From Actinomycetospora chiangmaiensis DSM 45062 (GTDB lineage: Bacteria; Actinomycetota; Actinomycetes; Mycobacteriales; Pseudonocardiaceae): 51,761 nt of DNA. The stretch lies in NCBI RefSeq assembly GCF_000379625.1, contig NZ_KB903243.1:375089-426849 (forward strand). The letters run 5' to 3'. Positions 39,136-47,676 of this stretch are shown piece after piece. Under the pieces are notes generated by a model. That model worked only from the letters and a program-made list of their open reading frames with translations, did not search any database and had not been told where the DNA came from. Both the position numbers and the translations under genes were made by a program. The stretch's first letter is position 1. The number at the start of each line of letters is the position of its first letter.

Positions 39136-40383
39136 TCAGCGCGGGGACAGCATCGCGAGCGCCTCGGCCGTCGCCTCGCTGTCTGCGGCGGTGTGCGCCG
39201 TACTGAGGAACACCCGGCCGTCGGGCATGAACAGGAAGCCCTGCGCCAGCAGCCCCGCCAGGAGTTCGGCCCATCGGCCGCCGGTGCCGTGGAGCCCGGT
39301 GCTCCCGTCGGCGGGGACGTACTGGAGCAGCGAGCCGATGCGCCGGAAGCCGCCGCCGGGTCCCGCCAGCGCGTCGCCGACGAGGGAGTGGAAGGTGGCC
39401 GAGTTCCGTTCGAGCACCTCGTAGACCTCGGGGTCCGCCAGGACGCGCATGGTGGCCTCGACGGCCGCGAGCGCGACCGGGTTGGCGTTGAACGTCCCGG
39501 CGTGGGCCACGCCGGCCGTGACCTGATCGACCAGGTCCGCCCGGCCCACCACGGCGCTCTGGGTGAAACCCCCCGCCATCGCCTTCCCGTAGACCGACAG
39601 GTCGGGGAGCAGGCCGTACTTCTCGGCCGCCCCGCCCCGTGCGATCCGGAAGCCGGTGATCACCTCGTCGAGAACGAGGACCACACCGTGTCGGTCGCAG
39701 CCGGTCCGGAGCGCGGACAGGAAGTCCGGCGTGGGCGCCTCGACACCGGCGTTGCTCTTGATCGGGTCGACGAGCACCGCCGCGATGTCGCGTTCGACGG
39801 ACTCCCCCAGGAGACGTTCGGCCAGGGGTACGTCGTTGAAGCGCCCCACGACCAGGTCGTCGAGCACGCCGGCCGACTGCCCCCTACCGGCCGGTCGCGC
39901 GGCGCGGTCGCCCTCGTCCTCGGCCATCCCGGCGAGGACGGAGTCCTGCCAGCCGTGGTAGCTCCGCGCGAACTTGAGGACGCGGCGCCGGCCCGTCGCG
40001 GCGCGGGCGAGTCGTAGCGCGACCTGCACCGCCTCGGTCCCGGTGTTGCTCCACAGCAGCCGGTCGCCATGGGGTACGGCCTCGAGGACCGCCTCCGCGG
40101 CGAGGTACTCGAGCGCGTGGCCGGTGCCGACGACCTGCATCGTCCTCGTGGCCCGGGACACGGCGGACAGCACCCGGGGGTCGCCGTGGCCGAGCACCAG
40201 CGGGCCCCAGCCTATGACGTAGTCGACGTACCGGTCGCCGTCCAGGTCCCAGACGTGCGCGCCCCGGGCCTCCCGCACGAACAGCGGGTGGGGACGCGTC
40301 GCCGCGCGCAGGCCGGACCCCACGCCGCCGCCGACGCTCCGGCGGGCCCGCTCGAACGCGGCACGCGACGACTCGAGCGCCAT
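39136..40383 (-). CDS. Class III aminotransferase (glutamate-1-semialdehyde aminomutase-like)
   Basis: A 415-residue PLP enzyme. Family marks: DGDRYVDYVIGWGPLVLGH, WSNTGTEAVQVALRLAR, KFARSYHGWQDSV, VLDEVITGFR (Asp that holds the PLP nitrogen), and the lysine in YGKAMAGGF. It looks like the HemL-type branch, but a true HemL would lie with other haem genes; here no haem gene adjoins, so it may transaminate or isomerise another amino acid or sugar acid. ATG at 40381-40383 with AGGAGGG about 11 nt upstream. It is divergent from the SDR gene across 253 nt. Confidence 0.88.
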   Translation of the reverse strand: MALESSRAAFERARRSVGGGVGSGLRAATRPHPLFVREARGAHVWDLDGDRYVDYVIGWGPLVLGHGDPRVLSAVSRATRTMQVVGTGHALEYLAAEAVLEAVPHGDRLLWSNTGTEAVQVALRLARAATGRRRVLKFARSYHGWQDSVLAGMAEDEGDRAARPAGRGQSAGVLDDLVVGRFNDVPLAERLLGESVERDIAAVLVDPIKSNAGVEAPTPDFLSALRTGCDRHGVVLVLDEVITGFRIARGGAAEKYGLLPDLSVYGKAMAGGFTQSAVVGRADLVDQVTAGVAHAGTFNANPVALAAVEATMRVLADPEVYEVLERNSATFHSLVGDALAGPGGGFRRIGSLLQYVPADGSTGLHGTGGRWAELLAGLLAQGFLFMPDGRVFLSTAHTAADSEATAEALAMLSPR

Positions 40384-40636
40384 GCGACGAGTGCCCTCCT
40401 CGGGAACCGGGGCCCTGCACCTCGGCCCGCGAGCCGGACCGTTCCTGCGTGATCAGCCTGGTCCGGCCCGGTGGCGGCGCGACGACGTCGGCCCGGCGGG
40501 CAGGAGAACGTCGCGGGTGGGAGCGGTCCGTCCGCCCGCCGTCGCCCCGGCGGGGCCGGGCCGTCGGAGAAACGTCGGGTTCGGCGCCCGTCGGGCCGGG
40601 GACTCCCCGCCGCGAGATCGACAGCGGGGAGATCGT

Positions 40637-41383
40637 GTGACCGAGCGGGTATGTCTGATCACCGGGGCCAGCCGGGGCATCGGGGCGGCGACGGCGCGCG
40701 AGCTGGCGGGCCGCGGCTACGCCGTGGTGGTCAACCACCGCGACAGCGCCCCCGCCGCCGACGCCGTCGCCCACGACGTCCGCGCCGCCGGCGGGGACGC
40801 CGAGGTGGTGCAGGCCGACGTCACCGACCCGGGCGACGTGACCCGACTCGTCGACACCGCCCAGCAGCGGTGGGGGCGCCTCGACGTCCTGGTGCACAAC
40901 GCCATGACCCCGTTCCCCGTCACCTCCTTCGCCGACCTGCGCTGGGACCAGCTCGGTACCAAGCTCGACCAGGAGCTGCGCGCGGCGCACCTGCTGACCC
41001 ACGCGGTGCTGCCGGGGATGACCGACCGCGGCTACGGGCGGCTGGTCTACCTGTCCACCGGCCTGTCCCGACGCCCTCGCACCGGGATGATCGCCCTCGG
41101 CGTCGCCAAGGCCGCCCTGGACTCCTTCGTGCGCTACGTCGCCGCCGAGGTCGCCCCCCACAACATCACCGCCAACGTCGTCGCCCCCTCCACCGTCGAC
41201 GACACCGCGGTCAGCGAACGGCTCCCCGACGAACTCAGGGAACAGCTCGCCGCCGCCACCCCGATGCGCCGCCTCGCCCGACCCGAGGACGTCGCGCGCA
41301 CCGTGGCCCACTTCGCCGGCGACGACGCCGGCTTCACCACCGGCAGCTGGGCCCCGGTCAACGGCGGCCTGATCATGCCCTGA
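40637..41383 (+). CDS. Short-chain dehydrogenase/reductase family protein lacking the catalytic tyrosine
   Basis: A 248-residue Rossmann protein resembling 3-oxoacyl-ACP reductases: cofactor loop GASRGIG at 9-15, ADVTDPGDV, VHNAM in place of NNAG, and the C-terminal TTGSWAPVNGGL. The active-site YxxxK is L154GVAK158, so the Tyr is gone while Lys stays; Ser is near YLSTGLS. It may be a non-catalytic or altered member. GTG at 40637 with GGGGAG 5 nt upstream. It converges on PadR across 20 nt. Confidence 0.85.
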   Translation: MTERVCLITGASRGIGAATARELAGRGYAVVVNHRDSAPAADAVAHDVRAAGGDAEVVQADVTDPGDVTRLVDTAQQRWGRLDVLVHNAMTPFPVTSFADLRWDQLGTKLDQELRAAHLLTHAVLPGMTDRGYGRLVYLSTGLSRRPRTGMIALGVAKAALDSFVRYVAAEVAPHNITANVVAPSTVDDTAVSERLPDELREQLAAATPMRRLARPEDVARTVAHFAGDDAGFTTGSWAPVNGGLIMP

Positions 41384-41403
41384 CCCCGCCCGTGCGGGAC
41401 CGG

Positions 41404-41970
41404 TCAGCGCACGTCGCGCTCCTCCCGCTCGCGGCGGAGGTCGTCGATCGTCCCGGCGGCGAGGGCCGTCCAGAAGCGCAGCGCCGCGTGTTCCATCTCG
41501 AGGCCGAGCTCGAGGGTGATCATGCGTGGCCGGGCCCAGTCCTCGCTCCCGTACCGGGACACCATCTCCTCGTAGACGGCGATCCGCTCCTCGTGCTGGC
41601 GGATCTGCTCCTGCGCGAGCTTGGGGACGTCGTCGTCGGGCGAACCCGCCTCGTTGAAGAAGAGCTTGAGCTCGGCGACGTCCCGCATCTCGAAGTGCTC
41701 GGGCGTCGGTGCGGCCAGCCACTCCCGGAGGGCGGCCCGGCCGTCCGGGGTGAGCGAGTAGGTCTTGCGCCGTCGGCCGCTGTCCTCGAGGTCGACGGCG
41801 AGCAGTCCGGATGCGGCCAGCCGCTCCGGCTCGGAGTACAGCTGCGTGTGCGGGAAGTTCCAGAAGTAGCCGACCGACCGGCTGGTCGCCCGCTTGAGCT
41901 CGTACGGGGTGGACGGTCCGCGCAGCGCCACCATGCCCAGGACCAGATACGAGGTGGTCGACAGACGCAT
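41404..41970 (-). CDS. PadR-family transcriptional regulator
   Basis: A 188-residue PadR protein (Vir-like long subgroup). Winged helix: STTSYLVLGMVALRGPSTPYELK, HTQLYSEPERLAASGLL, RRRKTYSLTPDGRAALREWL; the C-terminal half is a long-helix dimerisation/effector domain. PadR proteins often sense phenolic acids. ATG at 41968-41970 with AAGAGGG upstream. It is divergent from the CoA-ligase/molybdenum hydroxylase operon and a palindrome overlaps both promoters, so it very probably controls that operon. Confidence 0.92.
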   Translation of the reverse strand: MRLSTTSYLVLGMVALRGPSTPYELKRATSRSVGYFWNFPHTQLYSEPERLAASGLLAVDLEDSGRRRKTYSLTPDGRAALREWLAAPTPEHFEMRDVAELKLFFNEAGSPDDDVPKLAQEQIRQHEERIAVYEEMVSRYGSEDWARPRMITLELGLEMEHAALRFWTALAAGTIDDLRREREERDVR

Positions 41971-42006
41971 CCGGCCCTCTTCGTTGCTCGCGAGATCGGC
42001 ATCCCG

Positions 42007-42056
42007 ACTCTAGCCAACCCTGCGCTTCCCCTCGTACCGTACGAAACGTATGGTGC
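42007..42056. promoter_or_regulatory. PadR operator region with divergent promoters
   Basis: GTACCGTACG-AAA-CGTATGGTGC at 42034-42056 is an inverted repeat with 8 of 10 pairs. Its right arm contains the -10-like TATGGT (42049-42054) for the operon; on the minus strand TAGAGT (42007-42012) fits the padR -10. The palindrome lies 26-48 nt before the ligase ATG, fitting repression by PadR. Confidence 0.55.
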
Positions 42057-42081
42057 GATCCACACCAAGGGAAGGCTGCTC

Positions 42082-43599
42082 ATGGACCTCGCGTCGATGC
42101 TCCGCTGGGCCGCCGAACGCCACCCGCACCGCCGGGCGGTGTCCGGACCGGGCCGTCGGCTCACCTACCGGGAGTGGGACGAGCGCACGGAGCGGCTCGC
42201 GGCGGCGTTGCGCGCCTGGGGCGTGCGCGCCGGTGACCGCGTCGCGCTCGTGATGCACGGGGGCGAGCAGCTCGCCAGCCTGCACCTGGCCGCGCAGAAG
42301 CTCGGCGCCGTCTCGGTGCCCCTGTCGACCCGGTTCGGCGTCGACGAGCTCGCCTACTGCCTCGCCGACGCGGGCGCCGTCATGGTCGTCACCGATCCGG
42401 CGCACGCCCCGCGGGTGGAGGCGGCCGCCGGTGAGGTCCCGATCCGCGACGTCGCCGAGGTCGACGCGGCCGCGGCGTCCGTCGCGCCCGCGGGAGCGGT
42501 GGGCCCTCCGCCGGAGGAGTCCGCGGTGAGCGTCATGCTCTACACCTCCGGGACCACCGGCCGACCGAAGGGCGTGCCGCGGACGCACCGCGCCGAGCAC
42601 GCCGCCGCCGTCGCGCACGTGATGCAGACCGGGCAGCGGATGGGCGTCGCCACGCTCGGGGTGATGCCGCTGTTCCACACGATGGGGCTGCGCACGCTCC
42701 TCGCCTCGATCACGCTCGGCGGCACGTGGGTCGCACAGCCCGCCTTCGACGCCGACGAGTCGATGGCCCTGATCTGCGACGAGGGGATCGGGTCGCTGTA
42801 CCTGGTGCCGACGATCTACTGGTCGCTCCTGCGCACGGGTCGCCTCGGGGAGGCGCGCCGGCTGGACAACCTGGCCTACGCCGGGGCGGCGATGACCCCG
42901 TCACTGGCCGAGGCCCTGGTCGAGGCGGTGCGGCCGCGCTCGTTCGTCAACCACTTCGGGTCGACCGAGATCTACACCTTCACGATCGGCACGGACGTCG
43001 CCGCGAAGCCCGGCTGCGTCGGACGGGCCGGACTGTTCTCCCGCGTGCGCCTGATCGCCCCCACGCCGGGGGCCCCCGTCGACGAGGAGGTCGGGCCCGG
43101 CGAGCAGGGACAGGTCATCGTGTCGATGGCCTCGGCCGAGGCGTTCGGTGGCTACTGGAACCGGCCCGACGCGAACGCCAAGGCGATCCGGGACGGCTGG
43201 TACCACACCGGCGACCTCGCGATCCTCGACGAGGACGGCGACCTCTGGGTGTCCGGCCGGACCGACGACATGATCAACTCGGGCGGGGAGAACATCTACC
43301 CGGACGAGATCGAGGCGGCGCTGATCCGCTGCCCCGCCATCGACGACGTCTGCGTGGTCGGGCTGCCGGACGACCGGTGGGGCCACGCGGTGAGCGCCTT
43401 CGTCGTGCCCGCGGCCGGGATCGAGCCGGAGCAGGCCGCCGCCCGCACGCTCGCCCACGCCCGTGAGCACCTCCCGTCGCTCAAGCGGCCCAAGCAGGCG
43501 ATCGCCGTGGACGCGATCCCACGGTCCGGGGTCGGCAAGACCCTGCGCCGGACGCTGGTCGCCGGCGAGTACACCCCCCGAGGAGAGGCCCGTGCCTGA
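42082..43599 (+). CDS. Acyl-CoA synthetase (AMP-forming), aromatic acid:CoA ligase-like
   Basis: A 505-residue ANL-superfamily enzyme that activates a carboxylic acid to its CoA thioester. Motifs: P-loop YTSGTTGRPKGVP from residue 154, FGSTEIYTF, WYHTGDLAILDEDGDLWVSGR, and the hinge/C-terminal Lys in PRSGVGKTLRRTL. The length and the NHFGSTEIYT acceptor region resemble 4-chlorobenzoate/benzoate-type ligases, so an aromatic acid is a fair guess. ATG at 42082 with AAGGGAAGG about 6 nt upstream. First gene of the operon; the next start overlaps its end by 8 nt. Confidence 0.9.
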   Translation: MDLASMLRWAAERHPHRRAVSGPGRRLTYREWDERTERLAAALRAWGVRAGDRVALVMHGGEQLASLHLAAQKLGAVSVPLSTRFGVDELAYCLADAGAVMVVTDPAHAPRVEAAAGEVPIRDVAEVDAAAASVAPAGAVGPPPEESAVSVMLYTSGTTGRPKGVPRTHRAEHAAAVAHVMQTGQRMGVATLGVMPLFHTMGLRTLLASITLGGTWVAQPAFDADESMALICDEGIGSLYLVPTIYWSLLRTGRLGEARRLDNLAYAGAAMTPSLAEALVEAVRPRSFVNHFGSTEIYTFTIGTDVAAKPGCVGRAGLFSRVRLIAPTPGAPVDEEVGPGEQGQVIVSMASAEAFGGYWNRPDANAKAIRDGWYHTGDLAILDEDGDLWVSGRTDDMINSGGENIYPDEIEAALIRCPAIDDVCVVGLPDDRWGHAVSAFVVPAAGIEPEQAAARTLAHAREHLPSLKRPKQAIAVDAIPRSGVGKTLRRTLVAGEYTPRGEARA

Positions 43600-46018
43600 G
43601 ATGACCACCGAGACGGCCGCGCCGCGGTGGACGCCGTCCCGTGACGAGGACGCGCCCCTGGTCGCCGGCCGCGGCCGGTTCCTCGACGACCTCGACCCCC
43701 TGCCGGGGACGCTGGTGGCCGCGGTGGTGCGCTCCACCCGGCCGCACGCCCGGCTCGTCTCCGTGGACCTCTCGCGGGCCCGCCGCCACCCCGGGGTCGC
43801 CGCGGTCATCGGCCCCGACGAGGTGCGGGGTGCACTGCGTCCGTTCCCCCTGTCGACCGGCACGGCGATGCCCTACCTGCCGACCGGGGTCGACAGGGTC
43901 CGGTTCGTCGGCGAGCCCATCGCGGTGGTCGTGGCCACCGACCGCTACGTCGCCGAGGACGCCGCCGAGCTCGTCGCGGTGGACTACGAGGACCTGCCCG
44001 CCGTCAGCGACGCCCGTTCCGGGCTGGCCGACGATGCCCCGCTGCTGCACCCCGACGCCGGGTCGAACGTCGCCACCGACCGCATCTTCTCCTTCGGCGC
44101 GCCGGACGACCGCTTCCGGGCCGCCGCCCACGTGGTGACCCGCCGCTACGAGTTCCCGCGGTACTCCTCGGTGCCGATGGAGTGCTACTCCGTGATCGCG
44201 CACTGGACCGAGCAGGACGGCGGGCCCGCCGTCGAGGCCTGGGCGAACTTCCACGGGCCGTTCTCCATGGTGCCCGTGATGGCGGGCGCGCTGGGGATCC
44301 CGACGTCGCGGCTGCGCCTCCACGTCCCGGCCGACATCGGCGGCAGCTTCGGGATCAAGGCCGGCATCTACCCCTACGTGGTGCTCCTCGCGCTGGCGTC
44401 GAAGCACGCGGGGACGCCGGTGCGCTGGACCGAGGACCGCGTCGAGCACCTCACCGCGAGTTCGTCGGGCGCCGACCGGTCGATGGAGTTCTCGGCCGCG
44501 CTCGACGCCGAGGGCACCATCACCGCGCTGCGCGCCGACCTCGTCGACAACGTCGGCGCCTACCTGCGGCCCCCGGAACCGTCGACGCTGTACCGCTGCT
44601 TCGGCAACATCACCGGGCCCTACCGGATCGACGCCGTCGGCATCCGGGCCCGGGCCGTCGTCACGAACACGATGCCGACCGGCCTGAACCGCGGCTTCGG
44701 TGGCCAGCAGCTGTACTTCGGGCTGGAACGGCTCCTCGACGACATCGCCGTCGAGCTCGGCGTCGACGCCCTCGAGCTGCGTCGTCGCAACCTCATCACC
44801 TCCTTCCCGCACGAGACCGCGACCGGCGGCGTCTACGACTCCGGGGACTACGTCGCCGCGCTCGACCTCGCGGTGAAGAACGCCGACCTCCCGGAGCTGG
44901 AGAAGCGGCGCGACGAGGCCCGCGCGGCGGGAGCCCTCTACGGCATCGGCACCGCGCTCGTGGTCGACCCGTCCGGCACCAACATCGGCTACGTCGGGCT
45001 CGCCACCCCGGCCGAGCAGCGGACCCCCGGACGGGACAAGTCGGGGTCCACCGAGCACGTGCGGATGTCGGTCGACCCCCAGGGCGTCGTCACGGTGATG
45101 CTCGGCTCGGTCCCGCAGGGCCAGGGACACGCCACCGTCGCCCGCAAGGTCGCCGCGCAGCGCCTCGGCCTGCCCCTCGACCAGGTCCGCTGCGTGATCG
45201 ACATGGACACCGCGACCACACCGTGGACGGTCACCTCCGGCAGCTACTCCTCCCGGTTCGCGCCCCTGGTGACCAGCGCCGTCGTCGCGGCGGCCGACAC
45301 CATCGCCACCACCGTGCGCGCCGCCGCGTCGACGCTGCTCGACGGCGCCGACCCCACCGACCTCGTCCTCGACGGCGGCGAGGTCCGCGCCCCGGACGGC
45401 CGCGCGGTGAAGTTCCGGCACGCGGCCGGCGTCGTGCACTGGGACCCCGCCGCGCTCCCCGAGGGCGTCCCGGCACGGCTCTACGCCGAGGCCGAGTTCT
45501 CCCCGCGCGAGACCCGGGCCGCCACGGCGGACGACCGGATCAACTCGTCGCTGTGCTACGGCTTCGTCGCCGAGATCGTCGCGGTGCGGATCGATCCGGA
45601 CACGCTCGAGATCGCGGTCGACCGGGTCTCGTCGGTGCACGACGCCGGCACGGTCCTCGACCGGACGCTGCTTGACGGGCAGGTGTACGGGGCCCTGGTC
45701 CACGGGCTCGGCGGCGCCGCCTACGAGGAGTTCACGCACGCACCGTCCGGGCAGCCGACCGCGGCGACGTTCCTGGACTACCTGTGCCCCACGTCGGCCG
45801 AAGTGGGCTTCGACCTGCTCACCGACCACGTGGTGTCGCCGTCCCCCCTGACCCCGCTCGGGGCCAAGGGCTGCGGCGAGGGCTCCTCGATGAGCTTCCC
45901 CGCCGCCTACGCCAACGCCGTCGCCGACGCCCTCGCGCCCCTCGGCATCGGTGTCTCCTCCCTGCCCCTGCACGGCGAGGTGCTCCACCAGCTGATGCAC
46001 GATCGAAAGGACGCCTGA
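43592..46018 (+). CDS. Molybdenum hydroxylase large subunit (xanthine dehydrogenase/CoxL family)
   Basis: An 808-residue molybdopterin-binding subunit. It starts with the aldehyde-oxidase a/b hammerhead (DAPLVAGRGRFLDDLDPLPGTL) and the Mo-binding part has RGFGGQQ near residue 367, GQGHATVARKVAAQRLGL and the catalytic glutamate E763 in GAKGCGEGSS. It lacks the AYxCSFR loop of true CO dehydrogenase, so it should hydroxylate an organic substrate such as an aromatic or heterocycle, or an acyl-CoA. GTG at 43592 overlaps the ligase stop by 8 nt, with AGGAG 6 nt upstream. The chaperone (XdhC/CoxF) is not in the window. Confidence 0.9.
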   Translation: MPEMTTETAAPRWTPSRDEDAPLVAGRGRFLDDLDPLPGTLVAAVVRSTRPHARLVSVDLSRARRHPGVAAVIGPDEVRGALRPFPLSTGTAMPYLPTGVDRVRFVGEPIAVVVATDRYVAEDAAELVAVDYEDLPAVSDARSGLADDAPLLHPDAGSNVATDRIFSFGAPDDRFRAAAHVVTRRYEFPRYSSVPMECYSVIAHWTEQDGGPAVEAWANFHGPFSMVPVMAGALGIPTSRLRLHVPADIGGSFGIKAGIYPYVVLLALASKHAGTPVRWTEDRVEHLTASSSGADRSMEFSAALDAEGTITALRADLVDNVGAYLRPPEPSTLYRCFGNITGPYRIDAVGIRARAVVTNTMPTGLNRGFGGQQLYFGLERLLDDIAVELGVDALELRRRNLITSFPHETATGGVYDSGDYVAALDLAVKNADLPELEKRRDEARAAGALYGIGTALVVDPSGTNIGYVGLATPAEQRTPGRDKSGSTEHVRMSVDPQGVVTVMLGSVPQGQGHATVARKVAAQRLGLPLDQVRCVIDMDTATTPWTVTSGSYSSRFAPLVTSAVVAAADTIATTVRAAASTLLDGADPTDLVLDGGEVRAPDGRAVKFRHAAGVVHWDPAALPEGVPARLYAEAEFSPRETRAATADDRINSSLCYGFVAEIVAVRIDPDTLEIAVDRVSSVHDAGTVLDRTLLDGQVYGALVHGLGGAAYEEFTHAPSGQPTAATFLDYLCPTSAEVGFDLLTDHVVSPSPLTPLGAKGCGEGSSMSFPAAYANAVADALAPLGIGVSSLPLHGEVLHQLMHDRKDA

Positions 46019-46019
46019 G

Positions 46020-46796
46020 ATGCCCCTGACCGGCGGCGACGTCACCCTCGAGCGCGACGGCCACGTCGCCTACGTGACGCTCTCCCACGGCAAGTACACG
46101 GTCGTGACGATGCACATGCGCAGGCTGGTGGCCGAACGGTTCGCCGAGATCGACCGGGACCCCGACGTGCGGGTCGTGGTCGTGCGCAGCGACGGCGAGC
46201 ACTTCACCTCCGGCGGCGACATCGCGGGGTTCATGGAGGTCGACCCGATCGACCTCACCGACCTCGGGCACGACGTCACGGCCGCGTCCCGGAGCCCCAA
46301 GCCGGTGATCGCGGCGATCGACGGCTACTGCTTCGGCGTCGGGCTGGAGATGGTGCTGTCCTGCGACATCCGGCTCGGCACCGCCCGCACCCAGTTGGCG
46401 TTGCCCGAGATGAACCTCGGCATGATCCCCGGCTCCGGCGGCACCCAACGTCTCGCCCGCCTGATCGGCCTGTCCCGCGCGAAATTCCACATCATGTCCG
46501 CCACCCGGATCCAGGCCCAGCAGGCGCTGGACTGGGGGATCCTGTCCGGCGAGCTCCACCCCGACCGCGAGGCGCTCGACGCCGCCGCCGACGCGCTGGC
46601 GCAGAAGATGGCCGGCCTCTCCCCCGCCGCGCTGCGCACCGCGAAGGAGGTGCTCGACCGCGGCGTCGACGGGCCGCTCTACACGGGGATCGAGCTGGAG
46701 CGGAAGGCCTACTCGATGCTGCGGGCCACCCACGACTTCGCCGAGGGTGTGAAGGCGTTCGGCGAGAAGCGCGCCCCCGTCTTCACCGGGCGGTGA
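46020..46796 (+). CDS. Enoyl-CoA hydratase/isomerase
   Basis: A 258-residue crotonase-fold enzyme. Both catalytic glutamates line up: FGVGLEMVLSCD (Glu144 equivalent) and LPEMNLGMIPGSGGTQRL (Glu164 equivalent), with the oxyanion hole at EHFTSGGDIAGF. It would add water across a 2-enoyl-CoA or act in ring cleavage of an aromatic CoA. ATG one base after the large-subunit stop. Its place inside the hydroxylase operon suggests it works on the product of the CoA ligase and hydroxylase. Confidence 0.92.
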   Translation: MPLTGGDVTLERDGHVAYVTLSHGKYTVVTMHMRRLVAERFAEIDRDPDVRVVVVRSDGEHFTSGGDIAGFMEVDPIDLTDLGHDVTAASRSPKPVIAAIDGYCFGVGLEMVLSCDIRLGTARTQLALPEMNLGMIPGSGGTQRLARLIGLSRAKFHIMSATRIQAQQALDWGILSGELHPDREALDAAADALAQKMAGLSPAALRTAKEVLDRGVDGPLYTGIELERKAYSMLRATHDFAEGVKAFGEKRAPVFTGR

Positions 46797-46800
46797 CCCG

Positions 46801-47676
46801 GTGAAGGCAGCTCCGTTCGCCTACGTCCGGCCACCCACGCTCGACGACGTGCTCGCCGAGCTCGCCGACGGCGACGGCAAGGTCCTCGCCGGCGGTCAGT
46901 CCCTGGTCCCCGTGCTCGCGATGCGACTGGGCCGGCCCGCCACCCTGGTCGACGTCACCGCCGTACCCGAGCTCACCGAGCACGGCCCGGCCGGGCCGTC
47001 CGGGTACCGGGTGGCGGCGGCGGTCCGCCAGCGGGTCGTGGAACACGACCCCGCCGCGCGGGCCGTGCCCCTGATCGCGATGGCCATGCCGTTCGTCGGG
47101 CACCGCGAGCTGCGCAGCCGCGGCACGGTGTGCGGCAGTCTCGCCCACGCCGATCCGGCCGCGGAGCTGCCCGCCGTGGCCTCCTGCCTGGACGCGCAGG
47201 TCGAGGTGTCCGGGCCCGGCGGGGCACGCACCGTGTCCGCGCGGGACTTCGTGACCGGGGCCATGACCACCGCCGCCGGCCCCGAGGACGTCGTCACCGC
47301 GGTCACCTTCCCGACCGCCCGCCCCGGGGACGGGTTCGGGTTCGCCGAGATCGCCCGCCGCCACGGGGACTTCGCCCTCGCCGGCGTGGCCTGCCGGGTG
47401 CAGGTGACCGACTCCGGCGCGGTGGACTCCGCCGTCCTCACCGGATTCGGCATCTCCGACCGCGCCGTCACCCGCAACGTCACCGCGCTGCTGGCCACGG
47501 GCGAGCGCGAGGCGGACCTCCGGCCCGCCACCACGGAGCTGGCCGCCCAGATCGTCGACACCGGCGGCGACACGCACGGCTCCACCGGCTACCGGCGGCG
47601 GCTCCTCGCCGTCCTCGCCGCCCGTGAGCTGTCCCGGGCGCTGCACCGCGCCCGCGAGGGGAGGACCACCACATGA
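46801..47676 (+). CDS. Molybdenum hydroxylase FAD-binding medium subunit (CoxM-like)
   Basis: A 291-residue FAD subunit. FAD contacts: AGGQSLVPVLAMRL near the N-terminus and the RGTVCGSLAHADPAAELP region (TxGG variant with VCGS), followed by the CO-dehydrogenase flavoprotein C-terminal domain (FAEIARRHGDFALAGVA). It carries electrons from the FeS subunit to the final acceptor. GTG start 4 nt after the hydratase stop; its own stop overlaps the next ATG as ATGA. Confidence 0.9.
   Translation: MKAAPFAYVRPPTLDDVLAELADGDGKVLAGGQSLVPVLAMRLGRPATLVDVTAVPELTEHGPAGPSGYRVAAAVRQRVVEHDPAARAVPLIAMAMPFVGHRELRSRGTVCGSLAHADPAAELPAVASCLDAQVEVSGPGGARTVSARDFVTGAMTTAAGPEDVVTAVTFPTARPGDGFGFAEIARRHGDFALAGVACRVQVTDSGAVDSAVLTGFGISDRAVTRNVTALLATGEREADLRPATTELAAQIVDTGGDTHGSTGYRRRLLAVLAARELSRALHRAREGRTTT

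Noticed and set aside
39136..40383. Bona fide hemL (glutamate-1-semialdehyde aminomutase)
   Set aside because: The fold fits, but no haem genes adjoin and several family-specific positions differ, so no symbol was given.
40384..40636. Gene in the gap between aminotransferase and SDR
   Set aside because: Frames there are Arg/Pro/Gly-rich with no start signal; the region more likely holds two divergent promoters.
43481..46045. 850-codon open frame on the minus strand opposite the Mo hydroxylase subunit
   Set aside because: Composition is typical of an antisense shadow (Gly, Arg, Val, Asp runs) and the plus strand has unambiguous family motifs.
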